Assembly (NCBI GenBank): GCA_903839845.1
Contig: CAIMEA010000102.1
Location: 1 to 40,587 of the forward strand
Source: an uncultured Hyphomicrobiales bacterium
GTDB taxonomy: Bacteria; Pseudomonadota; Alphaproteobacteria; Rhizobiales; Xanthobacteraceae
Length of the DNA stretch: 40,587 nucleotides
Reading direction: 5' to 3'
The notes beneath the pieces were generated by a model, which did not search any database, was not told the DNA's origin, and saw only the letters and a list, made by a program, of their open reading frames with translations. A program made the position numbers and the translations under genes. Below, in pieces: positions 1-8,290 of the stretch (within the stretch, counting starts at the first letter, position 1; each line of letters opens with the position of its first letter).

Positions 1-1
1 C

Positions 2-1468
2 TTCGCAGCGCCGGAGTGGGAACGCATGCCATTCGGGCTCATGTCGCAGGCCTTTCTGCTCAACCAGCAATGGTGGCACAATGCAACAACGGAAATCCCG
101 GGTGTCACCAAACAGCACGAGAACATGGTCGGGTTTGTCGCACGCCAGATACTTGACGTGTTTTCCCCATCCAACTTTCCGCTGACCAACCCCGAAGTGA
201 TTGAGAAGACTGTCAGCACCGGGGGGATGAACCTCGTGAACGGCCTGCGCAATTTTGCGGAGGACTATGCGCGCGTTGCCCGGGGCGAAAGGCCCGTCGG
301 CACCGAAAACTTCGTCGTTGGCCGCGACGTGGCGACAAGCACAGGCAAGGTCATCTACCGCAACCGGCTGATCGAACTCATTCAATACGCGCCGACGACC
401 GATCAGGTCAGGCCCGAGCCGGTGCTGATCGTCCCGGCATGGATTATGAAATATTATATCCTTGATCTGTCACCACAGAACTCGCTGGTAAAGTACCTCA
501 CCGGCCGAGGCTTCACCGTGTTCATGATTTCATGGATGAATCCTATTGCAGAAGACCGAGACCTCGCTCTCGACGATTATCGAACACTCGGCGTCATGGC
601 GGCGCTCGATGCCGTCAGTGCCATCGTCCCAGGCGAGAAGATCCACGCAGCAGGCTATTGCCTCGGCGGTACTCTGCTGTCGATCGCCGGCGCGGCAATG
701 GCGCGCGGTGGCGATGAACGGCTTAAATCGGTCACTCTGTTCGCGGCACAAGTCGACTTCATGGAAGCCGGTGAGTTGATGCTGTTCATCAACGAAAGCC
801 AACTTGCCTTCCTCGACGATATGATGGCGGAGCAAGGCTACCTTGATTCCACGCAAATGGCGGGCGCCTTTCAGTTATTGCGCTCGAACGATCTTGTCTG
901 GTCCCGCATTGTCCGCGACTACCTGATGGGCGAGCGCACACCAATGAGCGACCTCATGGCCTGGAATGCGGACGCGACGCGCCTGCCCTATCGCATGCAT
1001 TCGCAATATTTGCGGCAGCTCTTTCTGAACAACGATCTCGCTGAGGGAAGGTTTTCCGTCGCTGGCAAGCCGATTGCGCTTACCGATATTCGTGCACCCA
1101 TTTTTGCCGTCGGCACCGTGCACGATCACGTCGCGCCCTGGCGTTCGACGTACAAAATCAATCTGCTTACCGATGCCGACGTCACTTACGTATTGACCAG
1201 TGGCGGCCACAATGTTGGCATTGTATCAGAGCCCGGTCATAAGCAGCATCATTTCCAGGTCGCCAGCAAAAAGGCCGACGACCTTTATGTTGATCCGGAC
1301 GCCTTCTTGGCAAATGCAAAGCAAAACGAGGGCTCGTGGTGGCCCGAATGGGTCGGCTGGCTGGAGCAACGCTCCGGCGCGCCAACCGCGCCGCCGGCTA
1401 TGGGAAACCCGTCATCAGGCTACGCGCCAATTTGTGATGCCCCCGGGACATATGTTTTCCAGCAATAG
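2..1468 (+). CDS. phaC: Class I poly(3-hydroxyalkanoate) synthase PhaC, 5' end cut by window
   Basis: Polymerises hydroxyacyl-CoA into the storage polyester PHA at the granule surface. The frame is open to the left edge and the residues before the first ATG (base 26), FAAPEWER, fit the PhaC N-terminal region, so the true start lies outside the window and base 26 is not the start. Counting from base 26, the lipase-box-like motif GYCLGG holds the nucleophile Cys at about residue 212 (codon 659-661). The catalytic Asp lies in GTVHDHVAP and the His in SGGHNVG, so the triad is complete. An N-terminal QQWW segment and the PAWIMKYYILDL stretch are typical of class I enzymes. At least 488 codons are visible; family members are usually 560-600 residues. 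No phasin or phaR is in view. The family call is secure; substrate chain length is not readable. Confidence 0.93.
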   Translation, partial: FAAPEWERMPFGLMSQAFLLNQQWWHNATTEIPGVTKQHENMVGFVARQILDVFSPSNFPLTNPEVIEKTVSTGGMNLVNGLRNFAEDYARVARGERPVGTENFVVGRDVATSTGKVIYRNRLIELIQYAPTTDQVRPEPVLIVPAWIMKYYILDLSPQNSLVKYLTGRGFTVFMISWMNPIAEDRDLALDDYRTLGVMAALDAVSAIVPGEKIHAAGYCLGGTLLSIAGAAMARGGDERLKSVTLFAAQVDFMEAGELMLFINESQLAFLDDMMAEQGYLDSTQMAGAFQLLRSNDLVWSRIVRDYLMGERTPMSDLMAWNADATRLPYRMHSQYLRQLFLNNDLAEGRFSVAGKPIALTDIRAPIFAVGTVHDHVAPWRSTYKINLLTDADVTYVLTSGGHNVGIVSEPGHKQHHFQVASKKADDLYVDPDAFLANAKQNEGSWWPEWVGWLEQRSGAPTAPPAMGNPSSGYAPICDAPGTYVFQQ

Positions 1469-1485
1469 GGAGGACTCACCGAAGC

Positions 1486-1772
1486 GGCCCGCTGCGCGAT
1501 GACCTGATGCCGCTCGGTCCGACCGAGCATCTCGCATCGATCCGCACCGTCGATTCGACGGGCACATAAATTTTCGCCGATCCGCAAGCCAGCCTCGATA
1601 GACTGACGCAAGCCTGCCGCCTGGCCGCGGACGAAGACGGCGCGGCAAGCATCATTCTCGGCGGCGCCGGACTGGTCGGTTTGGCCGCGGCATTGCCTGC
1701 AATGTGCCGGTGCCAGTGATCGATTGCCTGGAGCCCGCGATCGCCGCCGTTCGCGCGCTGCGCCCGGATTGA
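1486..1772 (+). pseudogene. Remnant of an Asp/Glu/hydantoin racemase family gene
   Basis: No intact gene lies between phaC and the GntR gene, but the plus strand still encodes a recognisable C-terminal part of an Asp/Glu/hydantoin racemase (HyuE-like). Reading frame 1486 onward gives LGPTEHLASIRTVDSTGT, then an in-frame TAA at 1567-1569, then IFADPQASLDRLTQ and the family-typical glycine-rich IILGGAGLVGLA. A one-base shift near 1699-1701 is then needed to continue into NVPVPVIDCLEPAIAAVRA and a TGA at 1770-1772. Two independent disruptions and a missing N-terminal half argue for decay rather than a single sequencing error. Racemases of this family act beside hydantoinases, and a hydantoinase gene lies 3.5 kb downstream, so this may be a lost member of that catabolic set (inference). 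Confidence 0.6.
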
Positions 1773-1803
1773 CGCGCCAGAGAGCGCATTTCGGCGCGCG
1801 CGC

Positions 1804-2559
1804 TCAGCGCAGCGTCGGCGCGTATATCTTTCTCAGGTCCAGCGGCGCGCGTGCGTGACTGTTGAAATTCAGGCTCTCTTCGACATGCGCGAGATGCTTG
1901 CGCATCAAGGTCACCGCCGGCTGGACACGGTGCGCTTCCAGAAGATCGATGAAGTCGCCGTGGTCGTCGTGCCAACAGCTCATCGTGCTTTGGTTCTCGT
2001 ATAGGCTGACAACCAGCGACGTGCGCGCCACCAGTTGCCGCACGATGCCGGCGAGGATTTCGTTGCCCGACAGGTTGCCGAGCAGAATATGAAACGCGCC
2101 AGACGAACGGATCGCCTCGCGCAGGCGGCCGGCCATGCGGTGCGCGGTTTCCTCCTCGACGTTCTTGCGCAACGGCGCCAGCATCTCGCGCGTCGCCCCA
2201 GTCGCGACCATCCGTGTGATCTCGCACTCGATGGTTTTGCGGGCCTCGAAAATGGTGCGCGCCTCGGCGACGTCGGGCGAGGCGACGAAGGCGCCGCGGT
2301 TGGCATGCAGCGTGATCAGCCGGTCGTGCGACAGGCGGATCAGCACCTGGCCGATCTGGCGCCGGCCGATATTGAAGATTTCGCACAAAGTCAGTTCGTT
2401 GAGCTTGGTGCCGGGCGGCAGCCGCTGATCGACGATCGACGCGAAAATATGGTCGTAAACGTCGTCCAGGCTATCGGCCTCGGGCCGGTTAAAGGCGTTG
2501 CTCAAGCCGACAAGTTTCGGGCTTTCGAGACGATTGACGGAAGATTTCCTGGGCACCAT
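1804..2559 (-). CDS. GntR-family (FadR subfamily) transcriptional regulator
   Basis: A 251-residue regulator with an N-terminal winged helix (about residues 30-95; LPPGTKLNELTL followed by a recognition-helix region IGRRQIGQVLIRLSHDRLI) and a C-terminal all-helical FCD-type ligand domain (about 105-235; EARKTIECEI, FHILLGNLSGNEIL, HRVQPAVTLMRKHL). FCD regulators usually bind organic acids or amide-derived metabolites and are released from DNA by them. The gene is divergent from the ABC importer/hydantoinase operon, sharing a 106-130 bp spacer that carries a long interrupted palindrome, so it is the likely local regulator of that operon. The ATG at 2559 gives the expected length. The effector is unknown. 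Confidence 0.88.
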   Translation of the reverse strand: MVPRKSSVNRLESPKLVGLSNAFNRPEADSLDDVYDHIFASIVDQRLPPGTKLNELTLCEIFNIGRRQIGQVLIRLSHDRLITLHANRGAFVASPDVAEARTIFEARKTIECEITRMVATGATREMLAPLRKNVEEETAHRMAGRLREAIRSSGAFHILLGNLSGNEILAGIVRQLVARTSLVVSLYENQSTMSCWHDDHGDFIDLLEAHRVQPAVTLMRKHLAHVEESLNFNSHARAPLDLRKIYAPTLR

Positions 2560-2602
2560 GCCGGAATATTGAGCGACGGATTGCGCGCAATCAAGACCAT
2601 AT

Positions 2603-2636
2603 ATTGAGCAACAAAGAGAATTCTTTGCCGCTCAAT
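2603..2636. promoter_or_regulatory. Interrupted palindrome, candidate GntR operator
   Basis: The spacer between the divergent regulator and importer genes contains a symmetric element: ATTGAGC (2603-2609), 3-base spacer, AAAGA (2613-2617), 4-base centre, TCTTT (2622-2626), 3-base spacer, GCTCAAT (2630-2636). The 9-mer ATATTGAGC occurs here (2601-2609) and again at 2566-2574, just outside the regulator start codon. A similar GCTCAAG is at 2651-2657. Symmetric arms plus a direct repeat beside an FCD-type regulator make it a good operator candidate. It could also form an RNA hairpin in the importer leader. Confidence 0.55.
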
Positions 2637-2689
2637 CTGGCACAGGGCTTGCTCAAGGAAAGGGGGTGTCAAACCATTGGAGGATTATC

Positions 2690-3730
2690 ATGGCAACGAA
2701 TTCGAGCGCTCCGGCCTCGCCAGCGCGCCGCCTCATCTTGGGCGCGACGGCCGCCGCGCTTCTCTCCGCCGCCGTTCCCGCTTTCGCGGCTGAGACCGTG
2801 AAGGTCTCGCTCAACGCGCCTTTCGACGGCTCGAACGCCGCCTTCTTCCTCGCCGAGGAACGCGGCTACTACAAAGCCGAGGGCATCGAGCCCACGTTCG
2901 ATCCGTCCGGCGGTTCGGGTGAAGCGGTCACCCGCATCGGCAGCGGCACCTACGATTTCGGCTTCGGCGACATCAACGTGCTGCTCGACTTCAACGCCAA
3001 GAACCCGGACAGCGCCGGCAAAGCGGTCTACATGCTCTATTACCGCTCGCCGCTGTCGATCGGCAGCTTCGCCAAGGCTGGCATTGCCAAAGCGGCCGAC
3101 CTTCCCGGCAAGAAACTCGGCGGCTCGCTCGGCGACGGCGCTTACAAGCTGTGGCCGGCTTACGCCAGCGTCACCGGCATCAAGCCGGATTCGGTCGCCT
3201 GGTCTTACGGCGATCTTCGCCTGCGCGAGACGATGCTGCTCAAGGGCGACGTCGATGGCATCCTCGGTTTCGACTCGACGATGTACTTCAATCTTGTCCG
3301 CCAGGGCATCAAGCCGGAAGACATCAAGTTCCTGTACTACTCCGACGCCGGCATGGACATTTACGGCAACGCCATTCTGGCGTCCAAGAAAGTCATGGCC
3401 GAGCGCCCGGCCGTCGTTAAGGGCTTCATCAAGGCCACCGCCAAAGGCTGGCAGGATGCGATCAAGGACCCGGCCGCCGCGATAGCCGCGCTGAAGAAGA
3501 AGTCGAGCCTGGTCAATGAAGCGCTGGAAACCGAGAAGCTGCAATGGTTGATCAAGAACCAGCTCGTCACCGCTGAATCCAAGGCCGATGGCCTCGGCAA
3601 TGTCAGCGCCGAGCGCTTCGGCAAGTCGGTGACCACCGTTGCCGGCGCTTTCGGCCTGCCCAACGTCAAGCCGGCCGATGTGTTCGACGCTTCCTACCTG
3701 CCGGATGCGTCCATCCGCAAGCTGCCCTGA
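2690..3730 (+). CDS. ABC transporter substrate-binding protein, NMT1/THI5-like
   Basis: Periplasmic binding protein of a NitT/TauT-type importer. I place the start at the ATG 2690 because GGAGG lies at 2679-2683, six bases upstream; an earlier in-frame GTG (2666) has no such site. The product (346 aa) opens with a signal peptide: SPARRLILG, a hydrophobic stretch and an AFA cleavage site near residue 33. The mature protein begins ETVKVSLNAPFDGSNA and carries the NMT1-type features FFLAEERGYYKAEGIE and GSGTYDFGFGDINVLL. It is followed within 10 bases by the ATPase gene and then the permease, giving a complete importer. Family members carry sulfonates, nitrate, riboflavin or pyrimidine compounds; the hydantoinase downstream suggests a pyrimidine- or hydantoin-like ligand (inference). 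Confidence 0.88.
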   Translation: MATNSSAPASPARRLILGATAAALLSAAVPAFAAETVKVSLNAPFDGSNAAFFLAEERGYYKAEGIEPTFDPSGGSGEAVTRIGSGTYDFGFGDINVLLDFNAKNPDSAGKAVYMLYYRSPLSIGSFAKAGIAKAADLPGKKLGGSLGDGAYKLWPAYASVTGIKPDSVAWSYGDLRLRETMLLKGDVDGILGFDSTMYFNLVRQGIKPEDIKFLYYSDAGMDIYGNAILASKKVMAERPAVVKGFIKATAKGWQDAIKDPAAAIAALKKKSSLVNEALETEKLQWLIKNQLVTAESKADGLGNVSAERFGKSVTTVAGAFGLPNVKPADVFDASYLPDASIRKLP

Positions 3731-3739
3731 TTGGACACC

Positions 3740-4522
3740 ATGAAGCCTTTTGTCGAGATTTCCGACGTCAGCCTGATGTATCCCGGCGCGGGGGCGAGCG
3801 AAACGCTCGCCCTCGAACACGCGACGCTGGCGATCGACAAAGGTGAGTTCGTCGCCGTGGTCGGTCCGTCCGGCTGCGGCAAGTCCACCTTGCTCAAACT
3901 GGTGTCGGGGCTGCACGCCCCGACCAAAGGCGGCGTCATCGTCGCCGGCCACGAAGTCGCCGGCCCGATCAAGATCGTCGGCATGGCGTTTCAAAATCCG
4001 ATCATGCTGCCATGGCGTACGACGCTCGATAATGTGCTGCTGCCGCTCGAAATCGTCGAGCCGCATGCGAGCCGGTTTCGCGCCAACCGCGCAAGTTATG
4101 CTGAAAAGGCGCGCACGCTGCTCGGCGCCGTCGGCCTCGATGGTTTCGCCGACAGCTACCCCTGGCAATTGTCCGGCGGCATGCAGCAGCGCGCGTCGCT
4201 GTGCCGCGCGCTGATCCATGAACCTGATCTGTTGCTGCTGGACGAACCATTCGGAGCGCTCGATGCCTTCACCCGCGAGGAATTGTGGGCGGTGTTGCGC
4301 GATCTGTGGAAGGCGCGACAGTTTACCGTCATCCTGGTGACGCACGACCTGACCGAGGCGGTCTATCTCGCCGACCACGTTCACGTCTGCTCGAAGCGGC
4401 CGGGCCGCATCGTCACCAGCCGCAAAGTCGAGATGCCGCATCCGCGCGACAAATACGCGCCGGACTTCGTTGCTTTGGTGCGCGAACTGCATAACGGCAT
4501 CGCCGAAGTGCGGGCCGCGTGA
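3740..4522 (+). CDS. ABC transporter ATP-binding protein (NitT/TauT type)
   Basis: Cytoplasmic ATPase that drives the importer encoded by its neighbours. The 260-residue product has all ABC motifs: Walker A GPSGCGKST (residues 42-50), Q-loop MAFQNP (Gln about 85), signature LSGGMQQ (144-150), Walker B LLLLDEP (164-170), D-loop GALD and switch His in LVTHD (about 202). It starts 9 bases after the binding-protein stop. I chose ATG 3740 over an in-frame TTG at 3731, which would add only three residues. Its stop codon overlaps the permease start by one base (TGATG at 4520-4524), so translation of the two is probably coupled. SsuB/TauB-like; the substrate cannot be read from this subunit. Confidence 0.93.
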   Translation: MKPFVEISDVSLMYPGAGASETLALEHATLAIDKGEFVAVVGPSGCGKSTLLKLVSGLHAPTKGGVIVAGHEVAGPIKIVGMAFQNPIMLPWRTTLDNVLLPLEIVEPHASRFRANRASYAEKARTLLGAVGLDGFADSYPWQLSGGMQQRASLCRALIHEPDLLLLDEPFGALDAFTREELWAVLRDLWKARQFTVILVTHDLTEAVYLADHVHVCSKRPGRIVTSRKVEMPHPRDKYAPDFVALVRELHNGIAEVRAA

Positions 4523-5286
4523 TGGAAAAACTCGAAAGGGCCATGCCCTGGCTATTCGTTTCCGGTCTGTTGGTGGTGTGGGAATTGGCCGCCATCGGCT
4601 TCAAGGTCCCGGTCTTCATCCTGCCGCGCCCGACCGTGGTGGCGCAGGCTCTTGTCCTGCAATGGGGGCCGATCCTCGAAAATTCCTGGGTAACGTTGCT
4701 GCGCACGTTGATTGGCTTTGCCATCGCCGTTGTCGCTGGCGGCCTGCTCGGCGTCGCCATCGGCTCGTCGCGGCTGGTCTATCGCGGGCTCTATCCGGTC
4801 CTGATCGGCTTCAACAGCGTGCCGAAAGTCGCTGTCGTGCCGGTGTTCGTCATTTGGTTCGGCACCGGCGCGGTGCCGGCGGTGCTTACCGCGTTTCTGG
4901 TGTCGTTTTTCCCGATCGCGGTCAATGTCGCGACCGGGCTGGCCACGGTCGAACCCGAATTGCTCGACGTGCTGCGCTCGCTTGGCGCGCGCAAGAGCCA
5001 GATCCTGATCAAGATCGGCCTGCCGCGCTCGCTTCCCTACTTCTTCGCCTCGCTAAAAATCGCGATCACGCTGGCCTTCGTCGGCACCATCATCTCTGAG
5101 ACCGTCGCCGGCAGCGCCGGCATCGGCTACCTGATGATGGCGGCAACCGCCAATTTCGACACCCCGCTGGTGTTCGCCGGTCTGTTCGTGATCGCGATCC
5201 TCGGCATCGTCATGTACGCGATCTTCGCCGTCGCCGAACAACGGATGACCTTCTGGGCGAAGCGCGGCGATGGAATGATGGTATGA
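4522..5286 (+). CDS. ABC transporter permease (NitT/TauT type)
   Basis: Inner-membrane channel subunit of the importer (254 aa, about six membrane segments). It begins with a hydrophobic helix (WLFVSGLLVVWELAAIGF) and the family-typical ILPRPTVV. The EAA-type loop that docks onto the ATPase is seen around LLDVLRSLGARKSQILIKIGLP, and the C-terminal half has the GTIISETVAGSAGIGYL segment of SsuC/TauC-like permeases. Start overlaps the ATPase stop (TGATG) and stop overlaps the hydantoinase start (ATGA at 5283-5286). The enzyme gene is therefore translationally coupled to the transporter, which suggests that the transported solute is the enzyme's substrate. Confidence 0.92.
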   Translation: MEKLERAMPWLFVSGLLVVWELAAIGFKVPVFILPRPTVVAQALVLQWGPILENSWVTLLRTLIGFAIAVVAGGLLGVAIGSSRLVYRGLYPVLIGFNSVPKVAVVPVFVIWFGTGAVPAVLTAFLVSFFPIAVNVATGLATVEPELLDVLRSLGARKSQILIKIGLPRSLPYFFASLKIAITLAFVGTIISETVAGSAGIGYLMMAATANFDTPLVFAGLFVIAILGIVMYAIFAVAEQRMTFWAKRGDGMMV

Positions 5287-6722
5287 GCAGTTTCGATCTG
5301 GTGATCAAAGGCGGCACTGTCGCCACGTCCGGCGGCGTCACGACATGCGATATCGGCGTGCGAGGCGGCCGTATTGCCGCGCTCGGCGAAAAGATTGCCG
5401 GTGGCGACCGCATCATCGACGCCGGCGGCAAACTTGTGCTGCCGGGCGGCATCGACGCGCATTGCCATCTCGACCAGCCGCGCGCCAAGGGATTGGCCTC
5501 CGGCGGCGCGGTCATGGCCGACGGATTCGAAACCGGCTCGCGTTCGGCGGCATTCGGCGGCACCACGACGATCATCCCCTTCGCGGTCCAGCATCGCGGC
5601 CAGTCTTTGCGCACGGCGGTCGCCGACTATCATTTGCGGGCCGACGGCAATTCCTATCTCGATTATGCCTTCCATATGGTGGTATCGGACCCCTCGCCAG
5701 CCGTGCTCGGCCAGGAATTGCCGGCGCTGGTGCAGGCCGGCTACACCTCACTCAAGGTCTACATGACCTATGAGGCGATGGTGCTGTCCGACCGTCAGAT
5801 ACTCGACGTGCTGGCGACGGCGCGCGAACTCGGCGCGCTGGTGATGATTCACGCCGAAAACTTCGAATGCCTGACGTGGTTGACCGAGAGGCTCGAAGCG
5901 GCCGGCAAGACCGAGCCGAAATATCACGCCACGTCGCGGCCGATGGCGGTCGAGCGCGAGGCGACGCACCGCGCCATCGCGCTGTCGGAGATCGCCGACG
6001 TGCCGATCCTGATCGTGCATGTATCAGGCCGCGAGGCGGCCGACGAGATCCGCCGCGCCAAGGCACGCGGCATCAACATCCGCGCCGAAACCTGCCCGCA
6101 ATATCTGCTGCTCACCGAAGCCGATCTCGATCTGCCGGATTTCGAGGGCGCCAAATGCATGTGCTCGCCGCCGCCGCGCGACAAGGCCAGTCAGGGCGTT
6201 CTATGGCAGGGATTGAAGGACGGATTGTTCGACATTCTCTCGTCCGATCACGCACCGTATCGCTTCGACGCCAATGGCAAGAAGTTGCACGGCATGCGCG
6301 CCCCGTTCCGCAAAGTCGCGAACGGCCTGCCCGGCCTTGAGACGCGCGCGCCGTTATTGTTTTCCGAAGGCGTGGTGGCGGGAAGGATCGACATCGAACG
6401 CTTCGTCGCGCTTAATTCCGCCAACGCCGCCAAGATCTACGGCATTTATCCGCGCAAAGGCACGATCTCGATCGGCGCCGACGCCGATATCGCGCTCTGG
6501 GACCCGGAGAAGCGCGTCACCATTTGCAATGCCGACCTGCATCACAATGTCGATTACACGCCGTTCGAAGGCATGGTCGTGCAGGGCTGGCCGGTGACCG
6601 TGCTGTCGCGCGGCGACGTGATCTGCGACAATGGCGAATTGCTGGGCGCCAAGGGCCGCGGCCGGTTTCTCGAATGCGGCCCCCCAGAGCCTGTTTCCCG
6701 AAAAGAGACCGCATGGACCTAG
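5283..6722 (+). CDS. Dihydropyrimidinase / D-hydantoinase family cyclic amidohydrolase
   Basis: Hydrolyses a cyclic amide (dihydropyrimidine, hydantoin or similar) to an N-carbamoyl amino acid using a binuclear metal centre. The 479-residue protein has the full ligand set: His60 and His62 in DAHCHLDQP, the carboxylated Lys158 in SLKVYMTYE, His190 in VMIHAEN, His246 in LIVHVSG and Asp322 in SSDHAPY. Length matches bacterial dihydropyrimidinases. It is coupled by ATGA to the upstream permease and overlaps the downstream SDR by ten bases. No carbamoylase (HyuC or PydC) is present in the window, so the ring-opened product must be handled elsewhere or the real substrate differs from a classical hydantoin. 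Family certain, substrate open. Confidence 0.9.
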   Translation: MSSFDLVIKGGTVATSGGVTTCDIGVRGGRIAALGEKIAGGDRIIDAGGKLVLPGGIDAHCHLDQPRAKGLASGGAVMADGFETGSRSAAFGGTTTIIPFAVQHRGQSLRTAVADYHLRADGNSYLDYAFHMVVSDPSPAVLGQELPALVQAGYTSLKVYMTYEAMVLSDRQILDVLATARELGALVMIHAENFECLTWLTERLEAAGKTEPKYHATSRPMAVEREATHRAIALSEIADVPILIVHVSGREAADEIRRAKARGINIRAETCPQYLLLTEADLDLPDFEGAKCMCSPPPRDKASQGVLWQGLKDGLFDILSSDHAPYRFDANGKKLHGMRAPFRKVANGLPGLETRAPLLFSEGVVAGRIDIERFVALNSANAAKIYGIYPRKGTISIGADADIALWDPEKRVTICNADLHHNVDYTPFEGMVVQGWPVTVLSRGDVICDNGELLGAKGRGRFLECGPPEPVSRKETAWT

Positions 6723-7501
6723 GCCTCAAAGGCAAGCGCGCTCTGGTGCTGGGCGGTAACCGCGGCATCGGCTTCGGCATTGCCAAGGCTCTGGCCGAGG
6801 AAGGCGCGGATGTGCTGATCGCAGCGCGCGATTCTGCGCGGCTCAAGGCGGCCGCGGCGGAACTGCAAGCGGGCGCGACGGGGAAAATTGCCAGCGCCGA
6901 GATCGGTCTGCAAAAGACCGCCGAACTGGCCGCCTTCGTTGAACGCGTCACCGCGTCGTTCGGGACGATCGACATTCTGATCAACAATACCGGTGGACCC
7001 GCCTATGGCGGCGCCGCCAACAGACCGCTCAATGAGTGGAAGGAAGCCTTCGACGACATGGTGCTGAGCATCATCGCGCTGACCGACGCGCTGTTGCCTG
7101 GCATGCGCGCGCGCAAGTGGGGCCGCGTCCTTACCGTGGTATCCTCCGGTGTTATGCAACCGATCCCGATTCTTGCCATTTCGAACAGCCTGCGCGCCGC
7201 TGTGGTCGGCTGGTCGAAAACCTTGTCGAGCGAAGTCGCCAGCGACGGCGTTACCGTCAACGTGCTGGTGCCGGGACGCATCGATACCGAGCGTGTTCGC
7301 CTGACCGACGCCGCGACCGCCGAAAAGCAAGGTATCCCAATTGAGACCGTGCAGGCGCGTTCGACTGCGACCATTCCCATGGGGCGCTACGGCTCGCCCG
7401 ACGAACTCGGCGCCGCCGCGGCCTTCATCTGCAGCGCGCGCGCCAGCTACATGACCGGCGCCATGCTGCGCATCGACGGGGGCATCGTCCGCTCATGGTG
7501 A
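6713..7501 (+). CDS. SDR-fold oxidoreductase with substituted catalytic Tyr and Lys
   Basis: A 262-residue classical-length short-chain dehydrogenase/reductase. The N-terminal nucleotide-binding motif is intact (GGNRGIGFG, residues 14-22; NNTGGP at 91-96). However, the active-site region reads VVSSGVMQPIPILAISNSLR: counting from Ser144, the positions of the usual Tyr-x-x-x-Lys hold Ser157 and Arg161. A known branch of FabG-like proteins shares the SNSLRA sequence, so it is a real subfamily feature rather than damage, but normal ketoreductase chemistry is doubtful. Start ATG 6713 lies inside the last codons of the hydantoinase gene. An in-frame upstream extension has no ribosome site. Its role beside a hydantoinase is unknown; it may bind NAD(P) or act on a distinct intermediate. 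Confidence 0.87.
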   Translation: MDLGLKGKRALVLGGNRGIGFGIAKALAEEGADVLIAARDSARLKAAAAELQAGATGKIASAEIGLQKTAELAAFVERVTASFGTIDILINNTGGPAYGGAANRPLNEWKEAFDDMVLSIIALTDALLPGMRARKWGRVLTVVSSGVMQPIPILAISNSLRAAVVGWSKTLSSEVASDGVTVNVLVPGRIDTERVRLTDAATAEKQGIPIETVQARSTATIPMGRYGSPDELGAAAAFICSARASYMTGAMLRIDGGIVRSW

Positions 7502-8280
7502 CGCCCTATGTCACGCCGCGCGATGTTCGCCGCGCCGCCTGGCAGGAGCGGTTCACCGGGCTGACGACCGGTCTTGCCCCCGGCTATGTCCAGGCCAATC
7601 TGGCGATCCTCCCTGCGGCGGACGCTACGGACTTCGTCGCGTTCTGCAACGCCAACGCCCAGTCCTGCCCTGTCCTCGCGGTCGGCAAACCGGGCGATCC
7701 ATGCCTTGCCGAGCTGGGCGCGGACATCGACGTTCGGACCGATCTGCCCGGTTATTGGGTTTATCGCGACGGCAAGCGCGCCGAAACCGTCAAGGACATT
7801 TCGCCGCTATGGCAGGGCGATCATGTCGCGGTCGCTATCGGTTGCTGGTTTTCCATGGAAGATGCGCTCAGCCGCGCTGGCGTCCGGCTGCGCCATCTCG
7901 AACTCGGCATTCAGGGACCGATCTTCAGGACGACCCGCGAAACCGTGCCGGTCGGCCGCTTCGGCGGTCCGCTTGTCGTCTCGATGCGGCCCTTCGCCGT
8001 AGCCGCCGTTGATACCGTCACTGAAGTGACGCGCCGCTTTGTCCGCAGCCACGGCGCGCCGCTCCATGTCGGCGATCCGGCCGCGCTTGGGATAAGCGAT
8101 ATCGGCAAGCCGGATTTCGGTGAAGTGCTGATGCCCCTGCCGAACGAAGTTCCGATATACTGGGGCTGCGGGCTCACCGCGCTGGCGGTGCTGGAGCGTT
8201 CCGGCATCCCGCTCTTTATTACCCACGCCGCGGGCAGCATGCTGATAACCGATTTGCGCAACGAAGCCCTCGAAGCCTAA
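7495..8280 (+). CDS. DUF1445 / D-glutamate cyclase-like (putative hydro-lyase) protein
   Basis: A 261-residue protein of the DUF1445 family, often named putative hydro-lyase or D-glutamate cyclase (YcsI-like). Recognisable features are the opening TPRDVRRAAWQERFTGLTTG, the GYVQANLAILP stretch, the central SPLWQGDHVAVAIGCWFSMEDAL with GCSF-type core, MRPF, and the C-terminal PIYWGCGLTALAVLE with THAAGSML. Family members catalyse or are proposed to catalyse interconversion of D-glutamate and 5-oxo-D-proline, a five-membered cyclic amide, which is chemically close to the hydantoinase reaction next door. It overlaps the SDR stop by seven bases. A link to D-amino-acid lactam or hydantoin metabolism is inference. 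Confidence 0.85.
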   Translation: MVTPYVTPRDVRRAAWQERFTGLTTGLAPGYVQANLAILPAADATDFVAFCNANAQSCPVLAVGKPGDPCLAELGADIDVRTDLPGYWVYRDGKRAETVKDISPLWQGDHVAVAIGCWFSMEDALSRAGVRLRHLELGIQGPIFRTTRETVPVGRFGGPLVVSMRPFAVAAVDTVTEVTRRFVRSHGAPLHVGDPAALGISDIGKPDFGEVLMPLPNEVPIYWGCGLTALAVLERSGIPLFITHAAGSMLITDLRNEALEA

Positions 8281-8290
8281 GGATTCTGTC

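Noticed and set aside
2669-4492. 607-codon open frame on the minus strand opposite the binding protein and ATPase genes
   Set aside because: It is a GC-rich shadow: both plus-strand genes carry full family motifs and coupled starts, while the antisense translation shows low-complexity Arg/Asp/Gly-rich text and no domain.
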